Below the pieces are notes generated by a model. It had not been told where the DNA came from. It saw nothing but the letters and a program-made list of their open reading frames with translations, and ran no database searches. Positions 21,560 through 32,424 of a DNA stretch of 64,000 bases are shown here, piece after piece; the stretch's first letter is position 1, and each line of letters begins with the position of its first letter. Location: the NCBI RefSeq assembly GCF_918797505.1, contig NC_092802.1, positions 20,915,883-20,979,882 on the forward strand. Direction: 5' to 3'. The position numbers were made by a program, and so were the translations under genes. Source of the DNA: Bemisia tabaci. Lineage: Eukaryota > Arthropoda > Insecta > Hemiptera > Aleyrodidae.

Positions 21560-21990
21560 TTTTGGCGACATCTTCGGATGAGGCAAAGGGTCCTGCTGAG
21601 TTATTTTACTCTGCAGTAAACTGAGTTATTTTACTCCGGGGTTCACTGCCGAGTTTGATCTACTGATGAGGTCTAAAAAGGCCCAAACCGGTATAGATCT
21701 CTCGACGTGACTCCAACTTAATATTCCATTGCAAACTGCCTGAGCTGAACACTCTCCCTCCTCAGTTTCGTACTGGTGCGCATTAGAGTTCAAAAAATTA
21801 TTTTTGACTCTAATTTTAATTTTTGGAACTTCTTGGCTTTGATTTCCCCACGAAATGGTGTGGACCCAGCACCATTTCTCCACCTTGTTATTTTACTCTT
21901 GTGTCTGTCGAGTTTGGATTTCGATTCGGAGGTTGGGCTTTGCGGGTGCCTAGCAAGCGCACTGGACGCTAAAACATGTGATCGGGTTTG
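21560..21990 (+). mobile_element. Possible remnant of the hammerhead-carrying retroelement
   Basis: Surrounding the ribozyme motif, TTATTTTACTC recurs three times (about 21601, 21628 and 21889). A second CGAGTTTG appears near 21908 in the same relative position. This could be a decayed second copy of the ribozyme-bearing terminal repeat, as in Penelope-like elements. No reverse transcriptase or GIY-YIG sequence was recognised nearby. Confidence 0.3.
21644..21709 (+). ncRNA. Degenerate hammerhead ribozyme motif (small stem III type)
   Basis: All hammerhead parts appear in order. The stem I strand GATCTA (21657-21662) precedes the catalytic box CTGATGA (21663-21669). Stem II is GGTC-TAAAAA-GGCC (21670-21683), with one G-U pair, followed by CAAA where active ribozymes need GAAA. 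A tiny stem III (ACCGGT) leads to cleavage triplet GTA (21691-21693). The stem I partner TAGATC follows (21694-21699). Stem I extends beyond an internal loop: CGAG (21650-21653) with CTCG (21701-21704), then CAC with GTG. This architecture is known from Penelope-like retroelements and animal retrozymes. The G to C change at the first base of the GAAA box should abolish cleavage. Confidence 0.65.
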
Positions 21991-22239
21991 ATCCTGGCGG
22001 TTCGCGCCTGATTTTTAACGAAGTTGATTAGGTTGTTAAGGTGTACATTAAGTTTACGCTTATATCAACCTCTTTTCCGCATGAATGCTCAAAAATTGAG
22101 AAACCCATTTTTGAACATACGATTCTCTTCCTGCAAAGTCATTATCATGCCCATCTCTTCCTCTTTTTTCCCGTCAGCGCTCAAAAAACTGAAAAGCCCA
22201 ATTTCGCACTTACCGTTCGCTCCTTGAGCACGTCATGCC

Positions 22240-22640
22240 AGCATTACGCTCCATTCCGAGGAGCATTTTTTTTCGCGTTTACGTAATTCTTCCGACCGCA
22301 GCACGGGGACACGCACAACGGTTGAAGGGGGGGGGGGGGGGGGTGCTGGCCCCACGTCCGACGGGTTGCGATTGCGGCCCGATTTTCTGCGCAATTTCGT
22401 CAGGGACGCGGTGCGGGCCGCCGGAGAAACCGCCGATGTCCGCGCACGGCTTCGACTCGGTACACGCGGTTTTGGAACGACGCGAAGGACGATTCGCTTA
22501 CGCGCCGTCATCCCGGGTCGCGTTGCGCAGTTCGCGCAAGAGTGTGGATTTTGAGAATCCGCGGGGTCGACGTGGATAATCTTGCGAGTGGCGTCATTTT
22601 GGAGGAGGAGATGACCGAGAGGGCTATGCCTTCTGTTCAC
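22240..22640. other. CpG-rich island with a 17-G run
   Basis: GC-rich block; the G run spans about 22327-22343. Frames are open on both strands (22235-22579 plus, 22233-22640 minus), as expected from composition. No domain or splice support. Candidate regulatory DNA. Confidence 0.4.
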
Positions 22641-22788
22641 CGCTTGACCTAGGCTGATAATAGAGTCCGACTCGGGTCAGCTTACTTGGGATTTTGGAGA
22701 AAACTTGCGGTGCCGGAGAAGAAAGAATCTTTGAATTTACGATGCTTTTCAGTGGATTCCGTGGAGTGGATCTCTAGTTCTAGTCATA

Positions 22789-23029
22789 CATTGAAAAAAA
22801 GATTCGTAGAATTTACCATGCCTACACGCTGTATTACACAGCGTGAAGGAATGGTAAATTCTACCAATCTTCAAGTCGATTCCGCCAGAGGAATGGTTAC
22901 CTGCACCAGTATATAGTAACGTTCACCTTTCTTCTGGCAGAATTGACCCTGAATTAACGCTGTGTGAAATACAGCGTGAAGGAATGATAAATTCTACCAA
23001 TTTTTTTTTTTTTTTTTTTTTTTCCAGTG
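22789..23029. mobile_element. Family P CACTGG-ended element
   Basis: Ends CATTGAAAAAAAGATTCGTA and, inverted, CACTGG followed by a long A run and TTGGTAGAATTTATC. TA lies on both sides. Subterminal GGTAGAATTTACC and the hairpin CGCTGTATTACACAGCG are duplicated in both arms. Termini match families A and B but the body is unrelated. Confidence 0.7.
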
Positions 23030-23993
23030 TAGCCACGAATTTATACTATTGAGGGGCTTGGAGGACAAGGCGCATAAGTGCAGTTTTTACTCTTTCGAGA
23101 AATACCTGTTTGAAGTTTCGAAATTACACGGATCCTTATATATAACGGAGAGGAAGTTCAAAATGACTTAAAAATTGGCATTTGGAAGCGAATTTTGCAT
23201 CGGCTGTGCATTAAGACTATAGTTTTACTTGGACTCATTACTGTCTCAATTTTGCAAACACTGCACACATGCGCTTTATCCTTCAAGTCGTGGGACTTAA
23301 AGTGTGACGAGTGTGCAAAAATGGGCTTTCCAATTTTTGAGTGACTAATGACCAAAGAGTGGAACAATTGCTGCGACAGACCTAACGTGAGCAAAAACTT
23401 TTTCGGAGCGTTTTAAATACACATTTTGACAGATTCTTTCAATCATGTTGCTTCCGGTCACACCTTTCGGAGAATTGTTTTTTTTCAAAATTTTCTTAAG
23501 GGGGTGCTTTCATATAATATTCTATTTGGTGATTTTTAGATTTTTTACCTTCTGAGCACAGAGCTAAAATCTGTCCATTCATGTTAGGAAGAATTTTTCA
23601 CCTGATTTCTTCATAACTGCGACAAATTTCACAATATTCCGTCGACTTAAACTTTCAAAGGCAAAATGGTGGGAAAATATTTAAAGTCAAGGCCATGACT
23701 CACAGTGAGCTACTCGTTCAAGGCAAGGCCCATCGCCAGCGATGACTTCCGAAATCAACTGTTTACCGGCGAGCCTCGTTTAGAATGATGGATGCATGTT
23801 TTCAGATCGGTCGGACGATGAATCAGCAGGTGTGGATTTGCGCGTCGAGCCACCGTAACAAAGGACTGTAAACGAGCTCATGATAAATTTTCCAATTTTA
23901 AACTCGCGTTACCACAGACATACAGCATCTCTGACATCTTGTAAAAGCTTTGAGGCAGTCACATGCAGTTGGTGTATTTGATCAACGGAGTAA
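23030..23993. other. No recognisable feature
   Basis: AT-rich unique sequence without supported gene or repeat. Confidence 0.4.
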
Positions 23994-24248
23994 TGCTGCC
24001 ATACTACGGAAAAACGCCGTATGAACATTCAAGAGCTGCCAAATTTACTTGGATAAAATGTTTCTTCTAGATGGAAGTTATGCTTATTTTCCCTTGAAAT
24101 TTACAGATATTCTAGATAAAGAAGCGAACAATTTTGTCTAAAATTTTTGAAGAAAAATATTCACAATTTTCCCGGTAAATCCGTATTTTGAAAAAGGAAA
24201 TTTGGCAACGCCTAAAGGCTTATACGGCGTTCTTTCTTAGCACGGCAG
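23994..24248. mobile_element. Family C inverted-repeat element
   Basis: CTGCCATACTACGGAAAAAC and CCGTATGAACATTCAAGAGC at the left, GGAAATTTGGCAACGCCTAA and TTCTTTCTTAGCACGGCAG at the right. About 255 bp. Confidence 0.8.
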
Positions 24249-24836
24249 AGTGGGTCTGCTAAAGCCCTCGCTAGGGCGAACAGAAGAAAAATTCCGTACG
24301 GTGAATTACTTTACGAATCACTACGATCGCATCGGGCAAGTCTGGAATCTACTGTGAAACCTCGTTGACCACTACTCTGAATGTAGCAGAGCTTTCCACT
24401 TGTTTGTAATGTTACAATGCCTTTGAAGGAATAAGAATTTGACGGATGTGCTCTTGTCAAGGGACGCTCTGGTAATGAAATTGAGTAAAGGGTTAAATAG
24501 AGGTTATGTTCTAATAACTGATTATACACAAACACTCTATTTATCAAGAATTATAATGGTCTGTTAAATGCAAAAAGTATGCGCGCCATCAGCTGAACCC
24601 TTATAAAAAGGCCGCAACCGAGCCGGTCTGCATCTACACGTAAAAAATGTGCAGCCTTATGGGAGGATACATGAAAGTTCTAGTCCTGCTAGGTTTTTCG
24701 TTGGTTTAAGTTCAATGATAGTTTTTAATAGAATAAAACATTAACGTGTCCTTTCCTGTTGTTCGAAACCGACAGTTTTTTTTTTTAAAATTAAGTTTCA
24801 ACCAGTATGAAAGAGTCCATTTTTAAACTGTAAAAC
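24249..24836. other. No recognisable feature
   Basis: AT-rich unique sequence, no supported gene. Confidence 0.4.
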
Positions 24837-24965
24837 ATTGAACGTATTTCTATCAAACGGAACTATATGCATTAAGACATGAGCCTTGCGGCCCATAAGA
24901 ATACATGCATAACAGGGCTAACGTCATAACACACATAGTACCATTTGACAGAAATATGTCCAATT
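24837..24965. mobile_element. Family L inverted-repeat element, copy 2
   Basis: ATTGAACGTATTTCTATCAA at the left, GACAGAAATATGTCCAATT at the right, with the same centre (GGCCCATAAGAATACATGC). Confidence 0.72.
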
Positions 24966-25084
24966 CTAACACTGCGGGTAACAAAACAGCCAATTACACC
25001 GGGGGTAAATTCTAACGATTTCACAAAGAAACAGCGTATCTGATACGTGTTTGGAATAAAGTATTAAGCGTTCAAAGTTAGCAC

Positions 25085-25483
25085 TTGATTTTCAGCATTT
25101 GCGGGGCCTCGGGTTCTCGAGTGTGCAACCTGGCAGGATTCCAACTATTTCTAACTCTTCGTTCTTGGGATGAAATATTTTTACAGGAGCAGTCGACGAC
25201 AAAGATTCCGTATTCGGAAACGGAAGTGGTCTTCTTTCAAGCAAGGTTGCCAGAGTTCGAGACTCAAAAATTGCAAGTCTTTCAAACCGAATGGGTCTGC
25301 GTTGCCAATGTTTGCTGGAACGAAAAGGAGCCTCGCTCATTCTTGAAAAATTGTACAAATTATGATGAAATGATCGAGGAGCTGTCCAGCGGCAAAAACG
25401 CAAATATGTCGTTAGCAAATCGAGGTAAATTTTGCAACATCGGTCGGGCAAAGCGAAAAACCAAGGGGTGCTGGCACATCTAG
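25085..25483 (+). other. Unassigned 132-codon open frame, weak exon-like context
   Basis: The frame begins at an acceptor-like TTGATTTTCAG and could end at the donor-like CGAG/GTAAAT near 25423. The protein has no recognisable domain, and a 119-codon minus frame overlaps it, which argues for chance. It is recorded because it is one of the longer non-repeat frames in moderate-GC sequence. Confidence 0.15.
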
Positions 25484-25950
25484 AGCCTAAGAGCTTCCAT
25501 TAAAAACAAATCCGAGGAAAATAGGTCCAGTAATTTCCGATATCGAATTAGCAAAAACCGTCCAAACCGAAGGAGGACAAAAACAAGCCTTAGGATATTA
25601 AATATATAGATTTCTTGAAGAATTTCTTGATGGAAGATTGAGTGATGGGTTTGAAAAGAAGGTCGCTTTCAAAGGAAATAGAAAAAGTACAAAAAAAAAA
25701 GTCCACTCCACAGACCGCGGATAACCGAGGCGCGGATAATCGAGACTCTACTGTGCGTGGTTTTGTACTTTGGCCATCGCTATGTGACTTATTTTTATTT
25801 CAACTTTGCTCGTATTTGATGCTTCGAAGTCAAATTTGGACGATGGCGTTCATGATACAATCTTCACGCTGCTAAAAATAACTAATTGTACTTCTTTAAA
25901 AAATTCTGGTGGACTTTTACCTCGGCAAGTCAGATTTGAGCCCGAGCCGA

Positions 25951-26180
25951 CACTGGGGAAAAAAAAAAGACATTGGATGTAGAGTCCAGACTCTTAAAAA
26001 CATCGACAAGAAAAAATACTCTTGATTCAATCGGATTTTTGCTTGAATCAAGAACCAAGCCTCTTAATTTGAGCGGATTTCCTTTTGATTTAAGCAAAAA
26101 TCTGATTGAGTCAAGAGTATTTTTTGTTGTCGATGTTTTTAAGAGTTCGGACTCTAGATCCAATGAATTTTTTTCCACTG
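25951..26180. mobile_element. Family A MITE
   Basis: CACTGGGGAAAAAAAAAAGA at the left, TTTTTTTCCACTG at the right (AG to CT change). The flanks end and begin with GA, fitting a 2-bp duplication. Full foldback body. Confidence 0.82.
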
Positions 26181-26520
26181 GATGGCGAGAGAAACAATGA
26201 ATCCGGCGAGAGTGGAGCAACAATGGTCGGATCGGATCGGGCCTAACCGGGACAAAACGGCCCCGAAAGTCGAGAACCGCGTAACTGCACCTCGAAACCC
26301 TGCGACCGTACGCGGTTTGGCGGAGGGCGGGAGAGGACCAAAGCCGGAGCGGTCTATCGCGGGTCGCGGGCCGCATACGAAGCGACCTGGACGCGGCGAA
26401 AGCAGCGGCGACCTCACACTCAGGCGAGAGCAAGACGCGTCGGCTCTTGAATTACAATGCGCGGACCGCGGTTCGATACTCGTGGTGTGTGACCGCTGCC
26501 ACACATTCTTCGGAATACAC
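26181..26520. other. CpG-rich island, no recognised exon
   Basis: GC-rich unique sequence directly abutting a family A element. Long frames on both strands are compositional. Candidate regulatory DNA. Confidence 0.38.
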
Positions 26521-26599
26521 TGGAGCTGGGGGTTGAAACTATACGATTGAAGAAGAGGCTCAATATGATTTAAAAAGGTTATGATGAATCCGTTGCGTT

Positions 26600-26785
26600 G
26601 GTCACATTTTGGTAACGTTGCAGGGTGTCAACGCTGTCGACGCTCATGGTGTCAACAAACCCAAAATCTGATCATGGAGTCAACAATTTTTGACGTCGTG
26701 CTCAGGCAGTACAACGCAAATATGGGCCCTGATCATGGTGTCAACGATCACGGTGTCAACAAACAAAAAAATATCTTCCTTATGA
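26600..26785 (+). repeat. Degenerate interspersed repeat of CATGGTGTCAAC
   Basis: GGTGTCAAC or GGAGTCAAC occurs five to six times (about 26624, 26648, 26675, 26735 and 26750), often as GATCATGGTGTCAAC and followed by AAACAAAAA or AAACCCAAA. Spacing is irregular, so it is not a simple tandem array. Confidence 0.55.
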
Positions 26786-26898
26786 GTAAAATAAAAAAAT
26801 AAGTCTACAGGAGAGGTTTAGGTCACTATATTTAGATAAGGTTAGTTTGGGTCAGGAAATGTACGGTTAGATTATGTAGGTAAGGTTAAAGTTAGGTA

Positions 26899-27104
26899 CA
26901 CTCAAAAAAGGTATGGGTCAGGGATCCATACTTCCTAAGAAGTGTGACTCACCGGTAAGGTATGGCCTCACGAACCATACTATATGGCCTCACAACACAT
27001 GCTCCACAACCCACACTAGTATGGATCTATGATCCATGCATATGCATTTTCCCCTGACCCATGGGCTGTGGAGCCATACGGTATGGGTCGCCGATCCATA
27101 CATA
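26899..27104. repeat. Cluster of TATGGRTC/GAYCCATA inverted motifs
   Basis: GGTATGGGTCAGGGATCCAT, GTATGGCCTCACGAACCATA and TATGGGTCGCCGATCCATAC alternate in both orientations over about 200 bp. The organisation resembles the GGTAA-filled family B, suggesting another element made of short inverted modules. The left edge reads ACACTCAAAAAAGG; no matching right edge was found. Confidence 0.5.
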
Positions 27105-27383
27105 ATTAAATTTTAATAATCATTTTGGTGGTCCTGGTAAGTGATTTGTAAGTTTTTTTACGATATATAACAACTCCAATTGAAAAAACACATTTTGTTG
27201 CACTAAGAAGTAATGCCTCGAATTCCCAGCCCCGACTTCCAAAAAGTTGAGCGGTCACGATCAAAAAGCCCTCCGATTTCAACTGCGGATCACCAGAGTT
27301 TGGTCCAAGAGCGCGTGAGACAGGGACCTAGAAAACAGTTATTCACACTCCACGATATACGTGATCGGGCCGACCTACCCCCC

Positions 27384-27432
27384 TCCTCCCCCCACACACA
27401 CACCCTCACCCACAGACACATACACACGTACC
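27384..27432 (+). repeat. CA-rich microsatellite
   Basis: Imperfect CACACACACA and ACACATACACACG tract in C-rich sequence. Confidence 0.7.
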
Positions 27433-27533
27433 CTGTGCGACAACTAAAAAACTATGAGGTGTGAGCGGTCTCGAAAATCCTCGCGATTCATCTAATCCGC
27501 GTCAAAGACACAGTCCAGAATTCAACCAACGTT

Positions 27534-27605
27534 GCAGTGGCGTGGCGTGAATTGCGATGTATCGATTGTTATGCCATTTAAACCTATGGTGAAGAATCGA
27601 TCATA
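27534..27605. mobile_element. Family D half element fused to a family C remnant
   Basis: CAGTGGCGTGGCGTGAATTG to GAAGAATCGATCATAAA is the left half of family D. It is followed directly by the interior of family C. Confidence 0.65.
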
Positions 27606-27756
27606 AATTTTCAAACTCTTTAGATCAAATTACGAACGAAGTCCTTTCAAAAATTGGAGGAGAAAAATCCACAAATTTTCCTGAAATGTCGCGATTTGTC
27701 GGAGGAAATTTGGCAACGCCTGATGGCTCATCGGAGTGTTTCCTTAACACAGCAGT
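27606..27756. mobile_element. Family C right portion
   Basis: TTTAGATCAAATTACGAACG, GGAAATTTGGCAACGCCTGA and TTCCTTAACACAGCAGT. The left half is replaced by family D sequence. Confidence 0.7.
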
Positions 27757-27816
27757 GCTGCTGTGGAGCAAAAAACATTTTACTTCAGAAACCCCGCACT
27801 TTGAAGCAATGTTAAT

Positions 27817-27944
27817 GAGTGGCGAGGCGTGAACGATCGATTTTCGATATTTCCCCATTTAAGCGAGCACCCTGTCAATCGATCCTTTGCCACAGGTTTA
27901 AATGGCAGATCAATCGATATATCGTAAAGCACGCCACGCCACTG
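27817..27944. mobile_element. Family D hAT-like MITE with perfect 8-bp duplication
   Basis: GAGTGGCGAGGCGTGAACGA (first C mutated to G) to GCACGCCACGCCACTG. ATGTTAAT flanks both sides (27809-27816 and 27945-27952). An internal deletion of about 40 bp removes the TTCGTTGCG centre. Confidence 0.85.
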
Positions 27945-27971
27945 ATGTTAATCGGATGAGGCAAAATCCGG

Positions 27972-28200
27972 TGTTTCCACGAGGTGATAACTTCTTTCTG
28001 GTCGAGTCGACTACTTTCTTACTCCAGCGTTTAAGTCTCCATCGCAGCATGTACCTATTATTCTTACAGCCTGATAGTTGATGCGACTTGTTCAATCGTT
28101 GCGCATGGAGACAATACATCTGTAAGACCAACAATCTATGTAATTTAATCGGGTGAGGTAAAAGTCAAATTCGGAGGTCAACGCTACTTATCGCCTGATG
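27972..28200 (+). repeat. Dispersed repeat with family G motif (pair with 54262-54475)
   Basis: CCACGAGGTGATAACTTCTT, GTCGACTACTTTCTTACTCC, AGCGTTTAAGTCTCC, GAGACAATACAT and TAATCGGGTGAGG recur in the same order at 54262-54475 with about 75-80% identity by eye. No coding frame is conserved. Confidence 0.6.
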
Positions 28201-30979
28201 ATGATCGATGAGTGACTTGTTGAGCGAAAAATCAAATAAACTTTGTCTAATTATGACTGATGAATGTCGGGGTGAGCATGTTTCTGTAATTTAAAATTAG
28301 AGATTTTGTCGCATGTACTTTTTCAGAAAATATTCTAAACTTGATCTCAAGTTTCTGATTTACGGGGGAAAAATCGGTCAGTTCAATCAAAATTAAAATT
28401 TTAGAGTGGCATTTAAGAAAATAAAAATCGACAACGCTGCAATGCCATGCAGCTCTGATAAACGGCCAAGTGCTCGGAAAAAATGAAACCACAGTGCAAG
28501 AATGACACCTTTTCTAAGTCGCTAATGGTGTCGTGAGACTACCATGCTCTCGGAGGCAACGAAGCTTTTAAGATTAGCTTGAAAGCTCAAAAATAACGAT
28601 CCACGCAATTGAGCTCACTGCATCGCCTTTTCCTATCAAGTGAGAATGTAGACCAAGTGGTCAAAGATGACCAGAAACGAGACACATATTTGAATGACTT
28701 GAGTAGTATTGCTACATTCAGCGTGAGAGTAGGTTTTGAGCGAGATGAACACTAGAGAAACCCAACTGTTACTTCCAATTATTAAATGTCTGGTAGATAC
28801 AGAAGACGTCTAGTTAAGACTGCCTGGAATCTGTAAAATCGTTGTGTCCCGAATGAAGGAACGTAACTTAATTCCAAGGTTGCAAAATTGACTCAAGTTA
28901 CTTAATCAATTTTGTAAAAGAGAGTACTTGTGCTGTCTTCGTTCAAAAGCTGTCCGATTTTTGCACGAGATCTGAAGGAAAATCAGTGAAATTTTCAATT
29001 AGAAAAGCCTAAGAATCTCGTGATAAAAATGACATTTGTGAAAAGGGATTTGGCAACATTGGAATGTAGCTACGTTCTTCCATGAAAGAAATAACTAAAT
29101 ATGACTAGATTTTCTGGTGAAAATATCAATTGAGAATTTCAATATAATTTTGGCAAAAACGAAGGAAATAGACGATTTCCCTTTTTTCTCAAATGTCAGC
29201 AACAACGCAGGGCTTGCATTCAATTAAGGTCAAATTTAGAGAATCCTGATCATGCTCGACTTTCTGCTCGCATGGCGAATTGGACATGCATAACAGAGCA
29301 TGTATCGGGAAGTAACGAATAATCCCATACATTCAACAAGGAGCTTCTTACAAGAGAAGAAACGCTTGGCAGGTGACAGAGAAGACAAGAATAGACGCGC
29401 AATACAGCAGTGTTACAAGTTTCCATGAAGTATTTTCCTCTGGTTAATAAGTTTTCCCGCAAAATTCTGTAAAATTACTCAAGAATAGGCAACACTGGCA
29501 AAGAGACGTATTGATCACATTATCCGCGCCATTGAGAGAGATTCTCCGCTTCATTGAGTCCTCTTGCAGCCCTCCTCCCTCCATCTCTCTAGAGGACTGG
29601 ATTCGTGTTGATTTTGAGAGGATTTTCACGCCGCAGGAGCAAATGGCCCACTGCAATCGCGTGGTCCCAATATTGCACTACTTTCTTCTGCGATCCGAGA
29701 ACTGCAGAACAGCCAAAAGAAGCGTCTGCAGCAAATTTTATACATGCGGACCTCATTGAGCGATAGGAAACCAAGTTTTTTTTTAGGAAAACGTTCACTT
29801 TTCACTTGATTGGTAGGATACGTCGTTTCATAGATGAAAGAACGTATCCACACGTCAACGTTACGTAATGTTCATTCGCGAAATTTATTTTCACTAGGGA
29901 AACTGTCGGAAATTTATAACTGAAATTGTAACTATTTTTTTTTCTCTTGAAGTGAACTGACCTGCCTCACGCCTGTCTGACTACAGATTGTTCAATAAAT
30001 AATTGGTCGAGGAAACCATTTCGTAAGAATTTTTCTTCATGAGCTTGTCTTGATCCAAGATTGAGGATCAAGTTAATTAATTAATAGAAGCGTTTTGAAA
30101 ACTGTACGCTATTAACCTATGGGTTTATTTCATCAATTTTAAATATATTTGAATATGGTTCCATTATTTGCTTTATATAACAATGGTTTAATTATTTTTA
30201 AATCTCATTGGACAAATTCATAATTATTTTTATAACTTAACATTTGAGAAATCCTAAAGGATCTTCTTGTCTTTCGATTTAATTTCAGGTATTTCTCTTT
30301 AAAATTAATTTTAGTTTTAATTTTTGACAAATTAATATTTATTCTCACCTTTCATTCTACCACCAGATTAAAAATCAATCATTTATCCTGCCTTAGCGCA
30401 GTTGATTGGCTGCATTTCATTAAGTAATCCATTTCAATGGTAGTGATCTCCTCGTGCTCATAATCTTCTGTCTAAAAGAAAATAGATCGACGATTGAAAA
30501 TGATTTTTCCCTCGAAAGAAACTCTCCAGGAGGCAGATCTTGATCTCTGGGTCACCGTTTGCGTTGGCTGGATTCATTCTTGACTGTGATGCAGGGGGGC
30601 TAGCTTAAATCAAAATACGACGCAGAAAGCATTCCTACATTCTTGCTGCCTGACAACATTGCGCAGTTATAAATTTGATGGAAATTCGATACCAAACTGG
30701 TAAGATTTCAGGTAAATCAACGTCTGCTGTTACTTTCTCATGTCTTTAGCAGTGGCTCGAGTCATAACTTAAAACCACAGTCTCTAGATTTTTCCACAAT
30801 TCTAAAATTGTACCATTCAGGGCCACTTCAATAACTAAATTTGTCTGTTGCAAACTTTTTCTGGAGGAGAAAGTAAAGTTGCTTCAATTTGAAAACGGCC
30901 CAAATATGCGATGCGTATATTGGGAAAATATGAAATGTACTCCTAACTTCACCATCTGCATCACAAAATAATGTGTGCA
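28201..30979. other. Long AT-rich stretch without recognisable gene
   Basis: 29.9-30.4 kb is especially AT-rich. A family C-like fragment (GGATTTGGCAACATTGGAAT with ACGTTCTTCC) is visible near 29042-29082. The tRNA-like A-box at 30397 lacks a B-box. Confidence 0.4.
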
Positions 30980-31190
30980 TTTTTTAGTCTCTTGCTTCAA
31001 ATAGTATATTACGGCAGGAAATCATTTGATATAGATGAGCCATCCCATATTTGCGAAAGTTTGCATCAAACCCATCGGAGTTTCTATTCTGAAACACATT
31101 TTGCCTCTTTCCATTACGTATCTGAGCAACATTTTGCAATAAGGAACCAATATTTCGTGCTCATTTTAGCATTGATGGGTTTACCATGAG
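30980..31190 (+). other. Family V dispersed sequence, copy 2
   Basis: Opposite orientation to 19370-19620. Aligned DNA includes AATAAGGAACCAATATTTC against CATAAGGAGCCACTATTTC, and the 72-codon frame 30971-31189 shares the conserved peptide. No signature of a known protein family. Confidence 0.4.
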
Positions 31191-31221
31191 CACTTTAGCC
31201 AGCGACCTGACCATTTCGTCT

Positions 31222-31790
31222 TCGCATTTCGCACTGCTTTCAGAAAGCTACAAAATTCAAACGAGCCAATCAGATTTTAATATTGCAAGTTGATAAATCG
31301 AACAACTTCATATAACTACACGATAAAATGACGGTTTTGTTGTAAGATCTAGGACGTTTATGAGGATACTTGAGCAAATTTGGGGATTTAGGGATTTTAA
31401 GCGAAATCTGGAGATTTCTCCTCGTCCCGGCTAGGGATTTTATCTCGGATCACTAACGCAGATTATCGAACCACGTCATAATTATTGAATTAAAATAGCT
31501 GTTTTAAGCAAGATCTAGGGATTTTATGGGGAAATTTGAGCAAATTTGGGGATTTCGCACTGCTTTCAGAAAGCGACAAAATTCAAACGTGCCAATCAGA
31601 TCTTAACATCGCTAGTCACTTTATAGAACGACGTCATAAATACAATAAAAATAGCGGTTTTTAGCAAGATCTAGGGATTTTATGGGGGAAATTTGAGCAA
31701 AATTGGGGATTCACGGATTTTCAGCGAAATCTAAAGATTTTTTTCTCATTCCGACTAGGAATTAAATATCAGATCACTGACGCATATAGA
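31222..31790 (+). repeat. Imperfect tandem repeat of ~160/326-bp units
   Basis: CGCACTGCTTTCAGAAAGC recurs at 31230 and 31556. AAGATCTAGG followed by TTTATG(A/G)GG and TTGAGCAAA occurs three times (about 31347, 31510 and 31668). The units have diverged by about 10-15%. Confidence 0.65.
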
Positions 31791-31849
31791 TTCTCTTATA
31801 AATGAGCGAGAACTATAACAGTCCCTTCTCTTTTCTAAAATCTGGCGAC

Positions 31850-32080
31850 GCAGGGAACACGGTGGAGTGAGCATGAGGCCAGAGTCCCCTCCCTCTCTTT
31901 GGGTCAGCTCGGAAACCTAACTGAACCTCAGATTTCTATCTACTCGCCGAGACAGTTTATGAGCCTGCAGCAGCGTGCTTGCACATCTCGATCATAATTC
32001 GCCGCTCGGGAACCAATTAAAAGCGACTTAGCCTCGCAGGCCGCCACCATTTTTTCCGGCGAATAAATCCAATACCAATA
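31850..32080. other. Moderately GC-rich unique block
   Basis: Includes AACCAATTAAAAGCGACTTA between GC-rich flanks, a pattern of conserved noncoding DNA. No exon recognised. Confidence 0.3.
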
Positions 32081-32089
32081 CTTACGGCC

Positions 32090-32258
32090 CAGTGGCGTGG
32101 CGTGAAGGATCGATTATCGATACATCGCCATTTGAAGCTATGGTAAAGAATCGATTACTAAGGTGTTCGCTGCGAACGCCCTGACAATCGATCTTTTTCC
32201 ATAGGTTTAAATGGCATAACAATCGATATATCGCAAAGCACGCCACGCCACGCCACTG
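32090..32258. mobile_element. Family D hAT-like MITE, complete, perfect 8-bp duplication
   Basis: 169 bp from CAGTGGCGTGGCGTGAAGGA to GCACGCCACGCCACGCCACTG-type end, flanked by TTACGGCC at 32082-32089 and 32259-32266. CAGTGGCG termini plus 8-bp duplications are diagnostic of hAT-type transposition. It encodes nothing. Confidence 0.92.
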
Positions 32259-32424
32259 TTACGGCCGACGGGAGGCCCTTCCGCGTGATATAGCACCACT
32301 GCGTACGACTCGTACATTCAGGGTCTTAGCGCTTAAAGGTGACGGTACTGTTAATTTAAAGACAATTCCCATTCACAGAGATTCTCGGCTGGTTAAGTTT
32401 TTCCAGAAACATTAATGGTGAAAC

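Noticed and set aside
26815..26895. TTAGG/GGTTAG-like stretch suggesting interstitial telomeric repeat
   Set aside because: Motifs are irregular and too few; not a tandem TTAGG array.
30391..30420. tRNA A-box-like TAGCGCAGTTGATTGG
   Set aside because: No B-box within 30-90 nt downstream and no cloverleaf.
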